A stretch of DNA of 64,000 nt from Boswellia sacra (Eukaryota; Streptophyta; Magnoliopsida; Sapindales; Burseraceae): contig SNVD02009613.1 in NCBI GenBank assembly GCA_013180625.2, forward strand, positions 1-64,000. Reading direction: 5' to 3'. Below the pieces are notes generated by a model. The model did no database searches. It saw only the letters and a program-made list of their open reading frames with translations, and had not been told where the DNA came from. Shown here one piece after another: positions 35,895-47,150 of this stretch. The position numbers and the translations under genes are program-made. Each line of letters starts with the position of its first letter. Position 1 is the first letter of the stretch.

Positions 35895-36129
35895 TATTGA
35901 CTATTATGACTTTGAAGCTGTCAATATTTAGTTTCAATTTGAGCTATTCTTTATGAAAATAAAGTAGTCAATAGTTGTTAGGATTCTATCAGATATTTTC
36001 TGTTTTAAAGCAGATATTTCTGCATTTTAAATTCAAGTCTATACTGTATAAATTGAGAGCTATGAAGCTAAATAAAATAAGTTTTTATATAGTTCCCAAA
36101 ACACTCTCTTTTTTCTTTTTATACCAACA
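35895..36129 (+). repeat. 5' LTR of element C
   Basis: It matches 40083-40317 throughout (ttatgactttgaagctgtca, agcagatatttctgcatttt and atagttcc(c/t) included). It is followed by PBS TTGGTATCAAAGC. Confidence 0.93.
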
Positions 36130-36131
36130 TA

Positions 36132-36144
36132 TTGGTATCAAAGC
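36132..36144 (+). other. Primer-binding site of element C
   Basis: TTGGTATCAAAGC, a common variant of the initiator-tRNA-Met PBS, two bases after the LTR. Confidence 0.8.
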
Positions 36145-36232
36145 TAAATCTTAAGGGATCTGAGAAACCAAAAACACAAACCTAAACACTTATAACCTAC
36201 CCACACAAACACAAAACCACAACTCACTCTAA

Positions 36233-37120
36233 ATGGATTCAGAAACTCAATTTACTACAATCACTCCCCCTTTGTTCAACGGAACAAATTATCAACCATG
36301 GGCTGTTAAGATGGAAGCTTATCTCGATGCTAATGATCTGTGGGAAGCCGTAGAACAAGATTATGAAGTTCCTCTTTTACCCGACAATCCAACTATTGCG
36401 TAGATGAAAAATCACAAGGAGAGGAAGCAAAGAAAATCAAAAGTAAAATCCAGCCTGTTCACGGCTGTCTCACCTACTATTTTCAATAGAATAATGATGA
36501 TGAAAACAACCAAGAAAATATGGGATTTCCTAAAGCAGGAGTATGAAGGAAACGAGAAGGCCAAAGGAATGCGGGCGATGAATCTAATTAGAGAATTCGA
36601 GGTGCAAAAGATGAAGGAATCAGAAACAATTAAGGAGTACTCTGACAGACTGCTCAGCATCACAAATAATGTAAGACTCCTTGGTATTGACTTTTTTGAT
36701 TCTAGGATTGTGCAAAAAATATTAGTCACAATTCCTGAAAAATTTGAGGCAACTATATCATCTTTGGAGAATTCAAAAGACCTGTCAAGCATCACCTTGG
36801 CAGAGGTGTTGAATGCGTTGCAGGCACATGAACAAAGGAGACTTATGAGGCAATAAGGAACTGTAGATGGTGCTTTTCAAGCCAAGTTGCAGAGAAACAA
36901 TGGTGGAAAAAACAACAAAAAGAAGTAGTATACTTACAACAAGCCTAAAGGTTCTACGGACAACAACAACAGTCAAACTTTTCCATCATGTCCTCACTGC
37001 AAAAAAACCAATCATCCACAAAAGAGGTGCTGGTGGAGGCCAGATGCAAGATGCAACAATTGTGGTTAGTTAGGACAAATGGAAAAAATATGCAAGTCTC
37101 AACAGTAATAAGGAGAAGCT
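36233..37120 (+). pseudogene. gag of copia element C
   Basis: It starts at ATG 36233 (MDSETQFTTITPPLFNGTNY) with the LFNGTNYQPW motif. An in-frame TAG at 36401-36403 probably came from CAG. The frame continues as a UBN2-type gag core (KKIWDFLKQEYEG, LIREFEVQKMKESE, KILVTIPEKFEA). More stops follow after 36856. The nucleocapsid knuckle near 37047-37095 reads CNNCG then GQMEKIC, with Gln where His is expected and a stop inside. Confidence 0.87.
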
Positions 37121-37153
37121 AAGGCTGCTCAAAATCAACAAGAACGAGACCAA

Positions 37154-40069
37154 ATGTTCGTGGCGTCGTGCTTCACCACTAACAGCTCAACTGAAAGCTG
37201 GCTGATCGATAGTGGTTGTACAAACCATATGACTTTTGATCGTGAACTCTTCAAAAAGCTTGATCAGACTTCCATTTCCAGGGTTAGAATCGAAAATGGA
37301 GCATATATTGTCGTAAAAGGCAAAGGAACAGTGGCGATTCAAGGCCACGCAGGTTTAAAACTAATTCCTGATGTTTTATATGTTCCTGAAATTAATCAAA
37401 ATCTTTTGAGTGTTGCTCAGCTTGTGGAAAAAGGATATAAAGTGCTGTTTGAAAACAAAAACTGTATTATTAAAGATGTAGAAGGCAGAGATGCATTCAA
37501 AGTTCAAATGAAAGACAAAAGCTTTGCGCTGGATTTAACGCAAGAAGAGCTGGTTACTGTGCACAAAGAGGATGACAATGCATTGCTTTGGCATAAGAGG
37601 TTGGGATATTTTCATCATGACGCTGTACTTTTTATGATGAAGAACAACCTTGCAAAAGGTTTACCGAAATTAGAGAAGGAGCTTCCTACATGTGCAGCCT
37701 GTCAATATGGAAAGCAAGCGAGACTTCCTTTTCCACAAAAAGTGACATGGAAGGCTGCTCAAAAGCTGCAACTTATACATACAGATGTAGAAGGACCCCT
37801 GAGTACACCATCATTAAATGGTAGTAAGCATTATGTCCTTTTCATTGATGATCACACAAGGATTTGTTGGATTTATTTTCTAAAATTTAAATTTGAGGTA
37901 GCTAACATATTTTGGAAGTTCAAAGCTTGGGTCGAAACTCAAAGCGGTTGTAAGATGCAGATGATCAGATCTGACAACGGAACTGAATATACCTCAAAAA
38001 AGTTTAATCTTTTTTGTCAAGATGCTGGAATCGAACATCAGTTAACTGCACCTTATACACCGCGTAAAACGGCGTCGTGGAGAGAAAAAATAGAACAGTT
38101 ATGGAGATGACAAGTTGTTTACTTCATGACAAAGCGCTACGAAAGAAGTTTTGGGTTGAAGCTGCAAATACAGCTGTGTATCTTCTCAACAGGCTGCCAA
38201 CAAAAGCTTTGCATAGAAAAACTCCATTTGAAGCATGGTATGGCTACAAACCAAAGTTAATCAATCTAAAAACCTTTGGTTGTTTGTGTTTCTCTGACAT
38301 TCATCAAGTTAAGAGAGACAAGTTAGACAAAAAGGCGAAACCGGGAGTTTTTGTAGGCTACAGCTCTACTTACCAAAAAGCAATATCATCAACAGAGACG
38401 TCCAATTCCATGAGAAAGATAGTTGGAGCTGGGAAATTGACGAGAAGTTCCAGATTCATGAAGATAATGATGATATCAATGACGTACCTATCAGAGGAAC
38501 TCGATCTCTTTCTGATATTTATCAAAGGTGTAATGTTGCTGTAATAGAGCCTGCAGGATATGAAGAAGCTACAACTGATCAAAGATGGATGGCCGCAATG
38601 AAGGAGGAGCTCAACATGATTGAAAAGAACCAAACTTGGGAACTTGTGGATAGACCAAAAGACAAGAAAGCTATAGCAGTGAAATGGGTTTATAGAACCA
38701 AGCTCAATTCTGATGGTTCTATAAACAAGCAAAGGCCAGGCTTGTAGTCAAGGGATATGCTCAAATGTTCGGTGTGGATTTCTCTGAAACTTTCGCTCCT
38801 GTGACAAGATCAGATACAATAAGGATGTTGCTTGCTCTTGCTGCACAAAAGGGTTGGGTTGTACATCAAATGGATGTCAAGTCAGCCTTTTTAAATGGGT
38901 ATTTGAAGGAAGAAATTTTTGTCAAGCAACCACAAGGATTTTCTATTCAAGGACATGAAGAGAAGGTGTTTCGTTTAAAAAAAGCCCTTTATGGCTTAAA
39001 GCAAGCACCAAGGGCTTGGTACAGCCCAATTGATGCACACTTGGTGAACTTAGGCTTTGAAAAATGTCTAAGTGAATTTACTTTATACACCAAGAAGGTT
39101 GATAATGAAATACTTGTGGTGTCTCTTTATGTTGATGATTTGCTTGTTACAGGAAGCAAAAAGGAGCTGATTGACAAATTTAAAGAAGAGATGAAAGATG
39201 TTTTTGAGATGACAGATCTTTGCAGGATGACTTTCTTCCTTGGTATGCAAATTCAGCAGATGCAACATGAAATTTTTGTGTGCCAACGAAAATATGCAAA
39301 CGAAGTCCTCAAAAAATTTAACATGGAAGGTTGCAAGTCGACTCCAACTCCGATGAATCAAAAGGAAAGTTCAGCAAAGAAGATGGAGTTGAAAAGGTAG
39401 ATGAAGGGCTCTATAGGAGTTTAATTGGTTGTCTAATGTACTTGACCGCAACCAGGCCAGACATCGTGTACGCTGTGAGTTTACTATCTAGGTACATGCA
39501 CTGTGCTAGTACAATTCATTTTCAGGCATCAAAGAGAATTCTCAGATATGTTAAAGGCATAGTTGATTATGGAATAAAGTTCAATCGAGCTGAAAATTTC
39601 GCTCTCCATGGTTATTCAGCTACTGACTAGGCTGGATGCCTTGATGACATGTGAAGCACCTCAAGTTATTGTTTTAGTGTTGGTTTTGGAATTTTTTCTT
39701 GGTGTTCGAAGAAACAAGAAATAGTAGCACAATACACAGCTGAAGCAGAGTATGTCGCAGCTACTACTGCTGCAAATCAACCACTTGGATCAGAAAACTT
39801 ATGGCAGACCTGCATATGGAGCAAGAAGAAAGCACACAAATTTTTGTAGACAACCAAGCTGCAATTTCAATAGCAAACAATCTTGTGTTCCATGGTAAAA
39901 CCAAACACTTCAGAATAAAGTTTTACTTTCTCAGGGAAGTACAAAAGGAATGAGAAGTGCAGCTGATTCATTACAAAACAGAGAATCAAAGTGCTGATAT
40001 TCTAATAAAGGCATTGCCTAAAGCTAGATATGAATTCTTGAGGCAAAAACTTGGCATTTGCAACTCCAA
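37154..40069 (+). pseudogene. pol of copia element C: protease, integrase, RT, RNase H
   Basis: Domains in order: protease SWLIDSGCTNHM (about 37196); integrase zinc region with HKRLGYFHHD and CAACQYGKQ; catalytic core HTDVEGPL, IRSDNGTEY and then a frameshift at about 38060-38090, where the Q-Q-N-G-V-x-E-R segment is scrambled before ERKNRTVMEM resumes in another frame; RT from about 38560 with HQMDVKSAFLNGYL, ALYGLKQAPRAWY and YVDD (LYVDDLLVTGS); RNase H to about 40060 with TAEAEYVAA and ADILIKALPKARYEF. Stops at several points (for example tag in the SATD*AGC part near 39628) disable it. Confidence 0.9.
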
Positions 40070-40071
40070 AG

Positions 40072-40082
40072 CCAAGGAGGAG
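40072..40082 (+). other. Polypurine tract of element C
   Basis: CCAAGGAGGAG directly before the 3' LTR, the second-strand primer site. Confidence 0.8.
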
Positions 40083-40317
40083 TATTGACTGTTATGACTT
40101 TGAAGCTGTCAATATTTAGTTTCAATTTGAGCTATTCTTTAGGAAAATAAAGTAGTCAATAGTTGTTAGAATTCTATCAGATATTTTCTGTTTTGAAGCA
40201 GATATTTCTGCATTTTAAATTCAAGTCTATACTATATAAATTAAGAGCTATGAAACTAAATAAAATAAGTTTTTATATAGTTCCTGAAACACTCTCTTTT
40301 GTTCTTTTATACCAACA
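40083..40317 (+). repeat. 3' LTR of element C
   Basis: The partner of 35895-36129, followed by ggatg. Confidence 0.93.
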
Positions 40318-40322
40318 GGATG

Positions 40323-43101
40323 TCTCAACCTCAAAAGGCAGAAATTTTCTCTAGTGTCATTCCTCTCAAAACACAAATGATATCATTATGGTTAATTTGA
40401 AAACGACATGAATGGCAATTTGAGTTGAGTACTGAAAACACCAATTTTATTTTATTTTTTTAAAAAAAGCTTTCACCTTTCATGATCAAGACAAGCACTT
40501 CCCCTCCTCATTTTAGTATGCAGCTATGTATGTGCGCATAGTATAGATAGCAGCCCATCACTCTCCAATCCAATGAGATATTTGCAACGTGATCAAACAA
40601 CCACAGGACTGCAACTGGCCCAAACCCAAAGCTTGCTAAGAAACGGATCCTTTTCAAATTCGTGATAAGATTAAGATTTGGTTAATAACACTGGAAGTAT
40701 CTAAGAAAAAATTTGTAGCATTATAATGGTAATTTCTTGTAAATCTGACCTTTTACTAATAAAACATTATCTAGTTCTTTAGGACACTGATTACTGTCAA
40801 CAGAAGTTTTCTTATATTGTAGTATAATCACAATATCACAGGAATGAGCTTCGACAAGGAAATTCCTGTGCAGTGTGTGATTGGTAGATGAAATGGCTGG
40901 AAATAAGCTTTTAGATAATATTCACTTATTCAGGACCTTCACAATGCAGTCATCTTATCCTAATATAGGTATAAGATAGCGACGGATCTACATCCAAGGT
41001 CCCCATGTACATAGAAATTGCTTAGGGCTCCCATTTCTTTGAGTTCAAAATCACGTGAACATACAAAATGAAAGGTCCCTATCTTTTCCAACTCCAATTC
41101 CTCTTTCAATCTTCAATTATTTTGATTACATAGTTTCATGCCAGTTACAGAGAAAGGAGATAGTGAACATAGGGGGCAGCATCAAGGTCCGCTTCTCTAG
41201 GGACATGAGAATAGATTCACCAATTGAGATTGGGTTGTAATAGGTCAATTGACGCGGCCAATTAAGTTAAACTGTCTATGTTTTTCTTTATTGTGTCAAG
41301 ATTGCACTTTTGTAATAAGGCTCCAACTATGCACATGTATCTGGCCCTAGCTTCATGGATAACAGCAGCTTTTGTGCCTTTGTTTGTTAATTAAGAATAT
41401 ACTTGGTTGTGCATGGTCTTTGTGCTTGGCTTGACTACCAACAAGGTAGCATGCCAATTAATCCAGGTGAGGAGCAATAGGCAACAGAAACGGAATTGCA
41501 TTATTGTGACTGCCTATTTCAAGCTTATAATGGTTCAATAACATAAGACATCTTCCTCATTTTTATTTATTGGTCGTACAATAATATATTCTTGGTGCCT
41601 TTTCATTCAAGAAGAAGTCAAAAAAGTTCTCAGCTTGCTTCACAGATCCACAGTAATCACAATCCATAACGAGACATCGATTCTCTTCTCATGAATGGAA
41701 CCTAAACTGTATGAAAGTGTTTTTACTATGATTCTTTAAAATAGATATCTCCATCCAATGGCAGATCATACAGGTAAAAAGACATAATATAAACTACAAG
41801 TTTTTTTTTTAAAAAACTTGTTAATGGTGCTAATCTGGTAGAAATCAGGAATACGTGATTGAACAAGTTGGTTGCTAATCTATCACGTGTGAGTGAATAT
41901 GCATTATTTAAGTCACATCAATAGAGATTAGCAGGGATTCATTGTGCAGATGACAATCATGACTTTTCATTTGCATGGTCTTTGTCTTGGAAATGCCTCT
42001 CATTATCGCTGCAAATATGCTGGAAAAACACATGGCCTGTCTCTCTTGTGAAGCAATTCAAGTAAGGATGTGACATTGAGTTTGTATCAGACTCTATCAT
42101 ATTATTGAACAGATTAAATTATTAGACCTTATGTTCCTTTTTTAAGTGGTTTTGGTTTATCCGAACAAACAAGTAATATAGATTTTGGATTACTTTTTGT
42201 TTCGGAAATCAAACTTCTTTTTGTTATTTTGACAGTTTGCTTAATTGTTTTCTAGATGAATATGTATTTGAAAGTTTTTGTAGTGTATGATAATAATCGA
42301 ACATTATAGGAAGTAATAATAATACTCTCCTAAGTAAGCTAAAATACTTAAATAATATCCTAATCTAATAAGAAATAATTAATGCAAATATAAAACTTTC
42401 TATTCAACTAAAATACTAAATCTAAACTTATCATATTCTAATTAAAATTCTCCTAATATAAAATATCTATATAAAATAAATGAGATTAAAAAAATATCTA
42501 TTTTAATATTTATCACATGATGACAAATTAAATTAATCATGTGCAATGCACGTAGTGGAAACAACAATGTTCAACGCTCATCCAAAAAAGTCAACTATAG
42601 ATGACACACAAGTTTGGAGCCACTAACCTAGTTCATCTAACAAAATCAACTGTGGAAGATGAACAACCTTTTTTCCGTGTTATGAATAACCCTGGCCTTA
42701 TTATTGGTCAAATCATGTGCTTCTGCTGGTTCTTGCTTGAAATCAAGTAATTGGTAGATAAAGACTGGCCAGAAATGGTTTAGTGATCAGTGAATTATGA
42801 ATCAATGGGATCCACAATTCTAAGCATGAATCAATTCGTGGCTTGAGGTCTGTAATTTTACAATCCTCTCCTATGCATGAACTTCTCTCATTCAGATTTT
42901 ATGCCCATAAAGAAGCCTAGACTACTGGGATACATTTTTGGAGGTGAAGGCCAGAAGTAGCTAGACAATCATTTTTATGCAAGATATGTTTGATCTCCAT
43001 AATATTCCTATTCAATTTGTACATCCTAAAGTTAGTAAATAATAATTTTGCCTCAATCACAAAGAATGTAGGTAGACTGACTAGTTTATCCAGATAAAGC
43101 C
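40323..43101. other. Non-coding DNA between copia elements C and D
   Basis: About 2.8 kb without a recognised gene. Only short ORFs occur (such as 41055-41240) and they have no domain features. AT-rich, with no clear repeats or terminal structures. Confidence 0.5.
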
Positions 43102-43276
43102 TGTTAAATCTCTATATAGGAATTTAGGATTGTATTCCTATTAGATACATACATATGTGATTCTCTCTTTCCTATTTTATTTCTCCTTATTGTACTATAT
43201 ATATGTATACCTATTTACAATGGAATACATACAAACATATTTCTCCTAAATTCGTTTCTACCTCTCTCTATCAACA
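43102..43276 (+). repeat. Probable 5' LTR of element D
   Basis: The end is certain because the PBS follows directly at 43277. The start at TGTTAAATCTCTATATAGG is inferred from the TGTT..AACA ends, because no second LTR is available for comparison. Confidence 0.6.
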
Positions 43277-43289
43277 TGGTATCAGAGCC
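43277..43289 (+). other. Primer-binding site of element D
   Basis: TGGTATCAGAGCC immediately after the LTR end ..TCAACA. Confidence 0.9.
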
Positions 43290-43881
43290 TAACATCGTTC
43301 CACCAAATTTATCATAAATTCCATAAACCCTAAAACACAGTTACTGTTCGTTACTGTTTCTTGCCGGAGTTACTGTTCATCACCGGCCACCGGCGCATCA
43401 CCCATTATCGAATACATCAACTTGTAGATCGGGCCGTCCCCATCATTCTTCCCTTCGTCACTGTCACCAGAATCTCATCGAAAACTCCTCAAATCACCAA
43501 AAAAAGACTGGTTGTCACGTTACTGTTCATCAACCCTAACCTTTCTGCCTAAGCCAAATCAGCTACCTCCGGTCAGCGGTGATTGTCACCGCCTGCACGT
43601 CTGAGATCGCCTGTCGCCGGCGACCAAAAGCCCTCTGTCTCCGCGGACAAAATCGGCCTGAAAAATTTTTCGATCACCGAAAAATCTACTGTTTTGTTCA
43701 AATATGGCCGGAAATTACTCTATTAAAGTCACTGGTCAATGATGAACAAAATCTCTCTGTCTATGTTTTAAAAAAAAAGGGGCCTGCCGGAAAATTTGTT
43801 GGGTTGCCGGAAAAATTTTTCGATCGTCGGAAAACTGCAGTCTCACCTGAATCTGATTGAAAAATTGTGTTTGAGGTTTCC

Positions 43882-44840
43882 ATGGCTTTCTAACTGTCCT
43901 CTAATCCTCCTGGAGTTGGTGGTTCCATCACAGCCGTCAAATTGAATAACTCTAATTACAAGTTATGGGCAAAAGCAGTAACTAAATATTTGATTGGCCA
44001 AGGAAAACATCATTATCTTATACAAGATCCTCCATCATCGGATTCAAAGGAGTATGCTAAATGGATTCAGGAAGACAATTTGATTACTACATGGTTGTGA
44101 AATAGTATAGAGCCATCACTTGCAGCAACTATGATGTGGATTGATACTACAAAAGAGTTGTGGAATTCACTTCAAGACAGGTTTGGCGGCTCTCAAAATG
44201 TCTCTAACATTTTTTATGTTTACTCTACCTTATTTTCTTGTCAGCAAGGTGCTAGAACGTTAAGTGAATATTTAGGAGAAATAGAAGGATTAATGGGTGA
44301 GCTTAACTCTTATCATCTTGTTACTATTGATGTTGAGACATTACGTAAACAACGAGAAGAATTATTTGTTGTTAAGTTCCTGTCTAGCTTAAATCCTATC
44401 TATGAAAGTGCTAAGAATAGTATCTTGACTGAGAAAGATCTCCCAAGTCTTAAAACTGCATATGCTTGACTCCAACGGTTACCCACCTCTCAACATAATC
44501 AAGAATCCTCTGCCTTAGTTGTGTCTGGTAGTCGAGGCAGAGGATCCTTTTCTGGACGGAGTAGAGGGCGTGTTAGAGGTCGAGGTGGAAGAGCTCCTTG
44601 TTCCTATTGTGGTAGACTTAATCATCCTTCAAAAAAGTGTTAGGATAAGTTTGGAAAACCTGAATGGGCAAATCAAAGTTCTGAGGAGCGTCTTTCCGTT
44701 GGTAATTCATCTAACTCTCATGCTCCACCTTCTGCGGAGTCTGCTCAGAAAGCTAAAAGTCAACTAGTCGGTGAGCCTTCCGCTTCCTTAGTCCAAACCG
44801 GTAGGTCCACTGCCTTATTTTCTTCTTCAAACTCACATCA
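43882..44840 (+). pseudogene. gag of copia element D
   Basis: It starts at ATG 43882 and contains VKLNNSNYKLWAKAV and LWNSLQDRFGG, typical of copia gag, with a basic GRGRGR-type stretch and a canonical CCHC knuckle (CSYCGRLNHPSKKC) near 44600-44640. In-frame stops appear at about 43891, 44096, 44467 and 44641. The region 43290-43881 is the untranslated leader with no gene. Confidence 0.87.
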
Positions 44841-47150
44841 TTGAATTATAGACTCTGGAGCTTCTTCTCACATGACTGGTAATGATTCTCTTTTTAGTTC
44901 ATTTATCCCTTCTAACAAACAGTCATCAGTCGTTCTTGCTGATGGTTCTAAAACCCAAATACAAGGGTCTGGAACCATTCGTACATCCAGTTTTCATTTA
45001 TCTTCGCTGTTACATGTTCCTAGATTTCCTGTTAATCTTTTATCTGTCAGCCAGTTAACCAAGAATTTAAATTGCTCAGTCACTTTTTTCCATCCTATTG
45101 TATTTTTCAAGATCTTGGTACGAAGAAGATGATTGATGGCGGGCATGAAAAGAATGGCGTTTATCACTTGTTTGAAGCACTTTCGTCCTCTTATACAGCT
45201 CTTGCTTCATCTGTCTCTCCAGAACAATGGCATTATCGTTTAGGTCATCCTTCAAATAAATTGCTTCAGCATACGGGTTTTTCTAGTCCAACTCAAATTG
45301 AATGTGAGTCTTGTCAGTTAGGTAAATATTCTCGTTTTTCATTTCGTAGTCGAGTCAATAAAATTAGTGACCAACCGTTTGATTTGGTTCATTCAGATAT
45401 ATGGGGTCCTTGTCGAGTTACCAACAGTCATGGGTTTAAATATTTTGTATCCTTTGTGGATGATCATTCTAGAGTTACTTGGTTGTATTTGTTAAAAGAT
45501 CGATCTGAGGTCCCTAGTATGTTTCAAATGTTTTACAATGAAATAAAGACTCAGTTTGGCATTTCTATTAAAGTTTTGCGTTCTGATAATGCTTTAGAAT
45601 ATACTTCTTCCTCGTTATCTACTTTTTGTAGCACTAATGGGATCTTACATCAAATATCATGTGCTTACACCCCTCAGCAGAATGGAGTTGCTGAGCGAAA
45701 AAATAGACATTTGTTAGATGTGGCTCGAACTCTGTTATTTCATATGAAAGTCCCATCAAAATATTGGGGAGAAGCTTTACTTACCGCCTGTTACCTCATT
45801 AATTGGGTTCCTTCTTCTGTCCTTAATTTTCAGTCTCCATACTCCATCTTATTCCTTAATGAACCTGCCTTTCCTCTTCCTCCTCGTATTTTTAGTTGTG
45901 TTTGTTTTGTCCATCTTCATAGGGTATCTGATAAACTGTCTCCTCGGTCCACCAAATGTATTTTTCTTAGGTATTCTAGAACTCAGAAAGGTTACAAATG
46001 TCTTGACCCTTGTTCGGGAAAAACTTTTGTCAGTGCAGATGTCACCTTTTTTGAGTCCACACCATATTTTTCATCGAGTGGTTCTAGCCTTGATACTGGT
46101 CTAGTTGATCCTCCAATACCTGTGTCAGTTCTACCATGTCCCTCAACTCCACCGCTCCTAGTTTATTCTAGGCGAAAACCACATCAATCGCGTGCTACAC
46201 AAGATGATTTATCGCTCTCTGATTTGCCCGTCACTCAAGCTTCTACTTCTACTCCATATCCGACTCCTCCTACAAATGAGTATTCTGATCTTGATCTCCC
46301 AATTGCTCTTCGCAAAGGTACTAGAAATTCTCAGAGGTATCCTATCTCTCAGTTTGTCTCTTTTACTGCCTTATCATTGTCTACTCGATCCTTTGCTTTG
46401 TGTTTGTCTGTGGTTTCTATTCCTAAAAATTACCAGGAAGCTTTGGCTCATCCTGGCTGGAGGAAAGCTATGGAAGATGAGATGTCAGCTCTCTGTGATC
46501 GTGGTACATGGGAGTTACAAAAATTACCAGTCGGTAAAGAAGTGGTTGGTTGTCGTTGGGTCTTTGTTATCAAATATCATCCTGATGGTACTATTGAACG
46601 ATTAAAAGCTCGTCTTGTCGCTAAAGGGTACACTCAAACTTATGGTGTTGACTATGGTGAGACTTTTTCTCCTGTTGCTAGACTTAATTCAGTTCGCATT
46701 CTCATTTCCCTCGCTGTGTTTTTTGGCTGGCCCCTCTTTCAGCTAGATGTAAAAAATGCCTTCTTGTATGGTGATTTACACGATGAGGTTTATATAGAGC
46801 AACCACCTGGATTTGTTGCTTAGGGGGAGTTAACCAACTCTGTTTGTAAGTTATAGAAGGCTATTTATGGTTTGAAGCAGTCACCTAGGGCTTGGTTTGA
46901 AAAATTGAGTGGCGTTTTGGCTTCGATCAGCTTCTCCCGTTGTCAATCTGATCACTCAGTATTTGTTAAACATACAAGATCAGGTATAGTTATACTTGTG
47001 GTGTATGTAGATGATATCATTGTGATTGGGAGTGATTCTAATGGTATAGAAGAAGTGAAAAGACATCTAAAGACACATTTTCAAACAAAAGACTTGGGGC
47101 AACTCAGATACTTTCTTGGAATTGAAGTTTTAAGGAGTAAAGAAGGTATC
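44841..47150 (+). pseudogene. pol of copia element D, truncated in RT
   Basis: Protease IIDSGASSHMTGN (about 44850); integrase with [20 protein letters not shown], catalytic core [16 protein letters not shown] and [14 protein letters not shown] (DDE residues visible); RT with [32 protein letters not shown], then a stop at about 46821, AIYGLKQSPRAWF and VVYVDDIIVIGS. It breaks off after LRSKEGI at 47150. The frame from 45072 to 46823 is open for 583 codons, so this is a fairly young element apart from its stops. Confidence 0.9.

Larger units (their letters stand above)
35895..40317 (+). mobile_element. Element C: complete but inactive Ty1/copia retrotransposon
   Basis: Two 235-bp LTRs (35895-36129, 40083-40317) are flanked by the perfect 5-bp duplication ggatg (35890-35894, 40318-40322). 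The LTR ends are TATTGAC..ACCAACA; the first pair was probably TG. A PBS, gag, protease, integrase, RT, RNase H and polypurine tract follow in normal copia order. Several in-frame stops and a frameshift in integrase make it dead. The LTRs differ at only a modest number of positions. Confidence 0.93.
43102..47150 (+). mobile_element. Element D: Ty1/copia retrotransposon cut off by element B
   Basis: A short LTR of about 175 bp (TGTTAAATC.. at 43102, ..TCTATCAACA at 43276), a perfect PBS, gag, protease, integrase and RT follow on the plus strand. The sequence stops at 47150 within RT, where the Athila LTR of element B starts. The rest of RT, RNase H and the 3' LTR are not found on the other side of B. 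At least six stop codons interrupt the frames. Confidence 0.88.
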
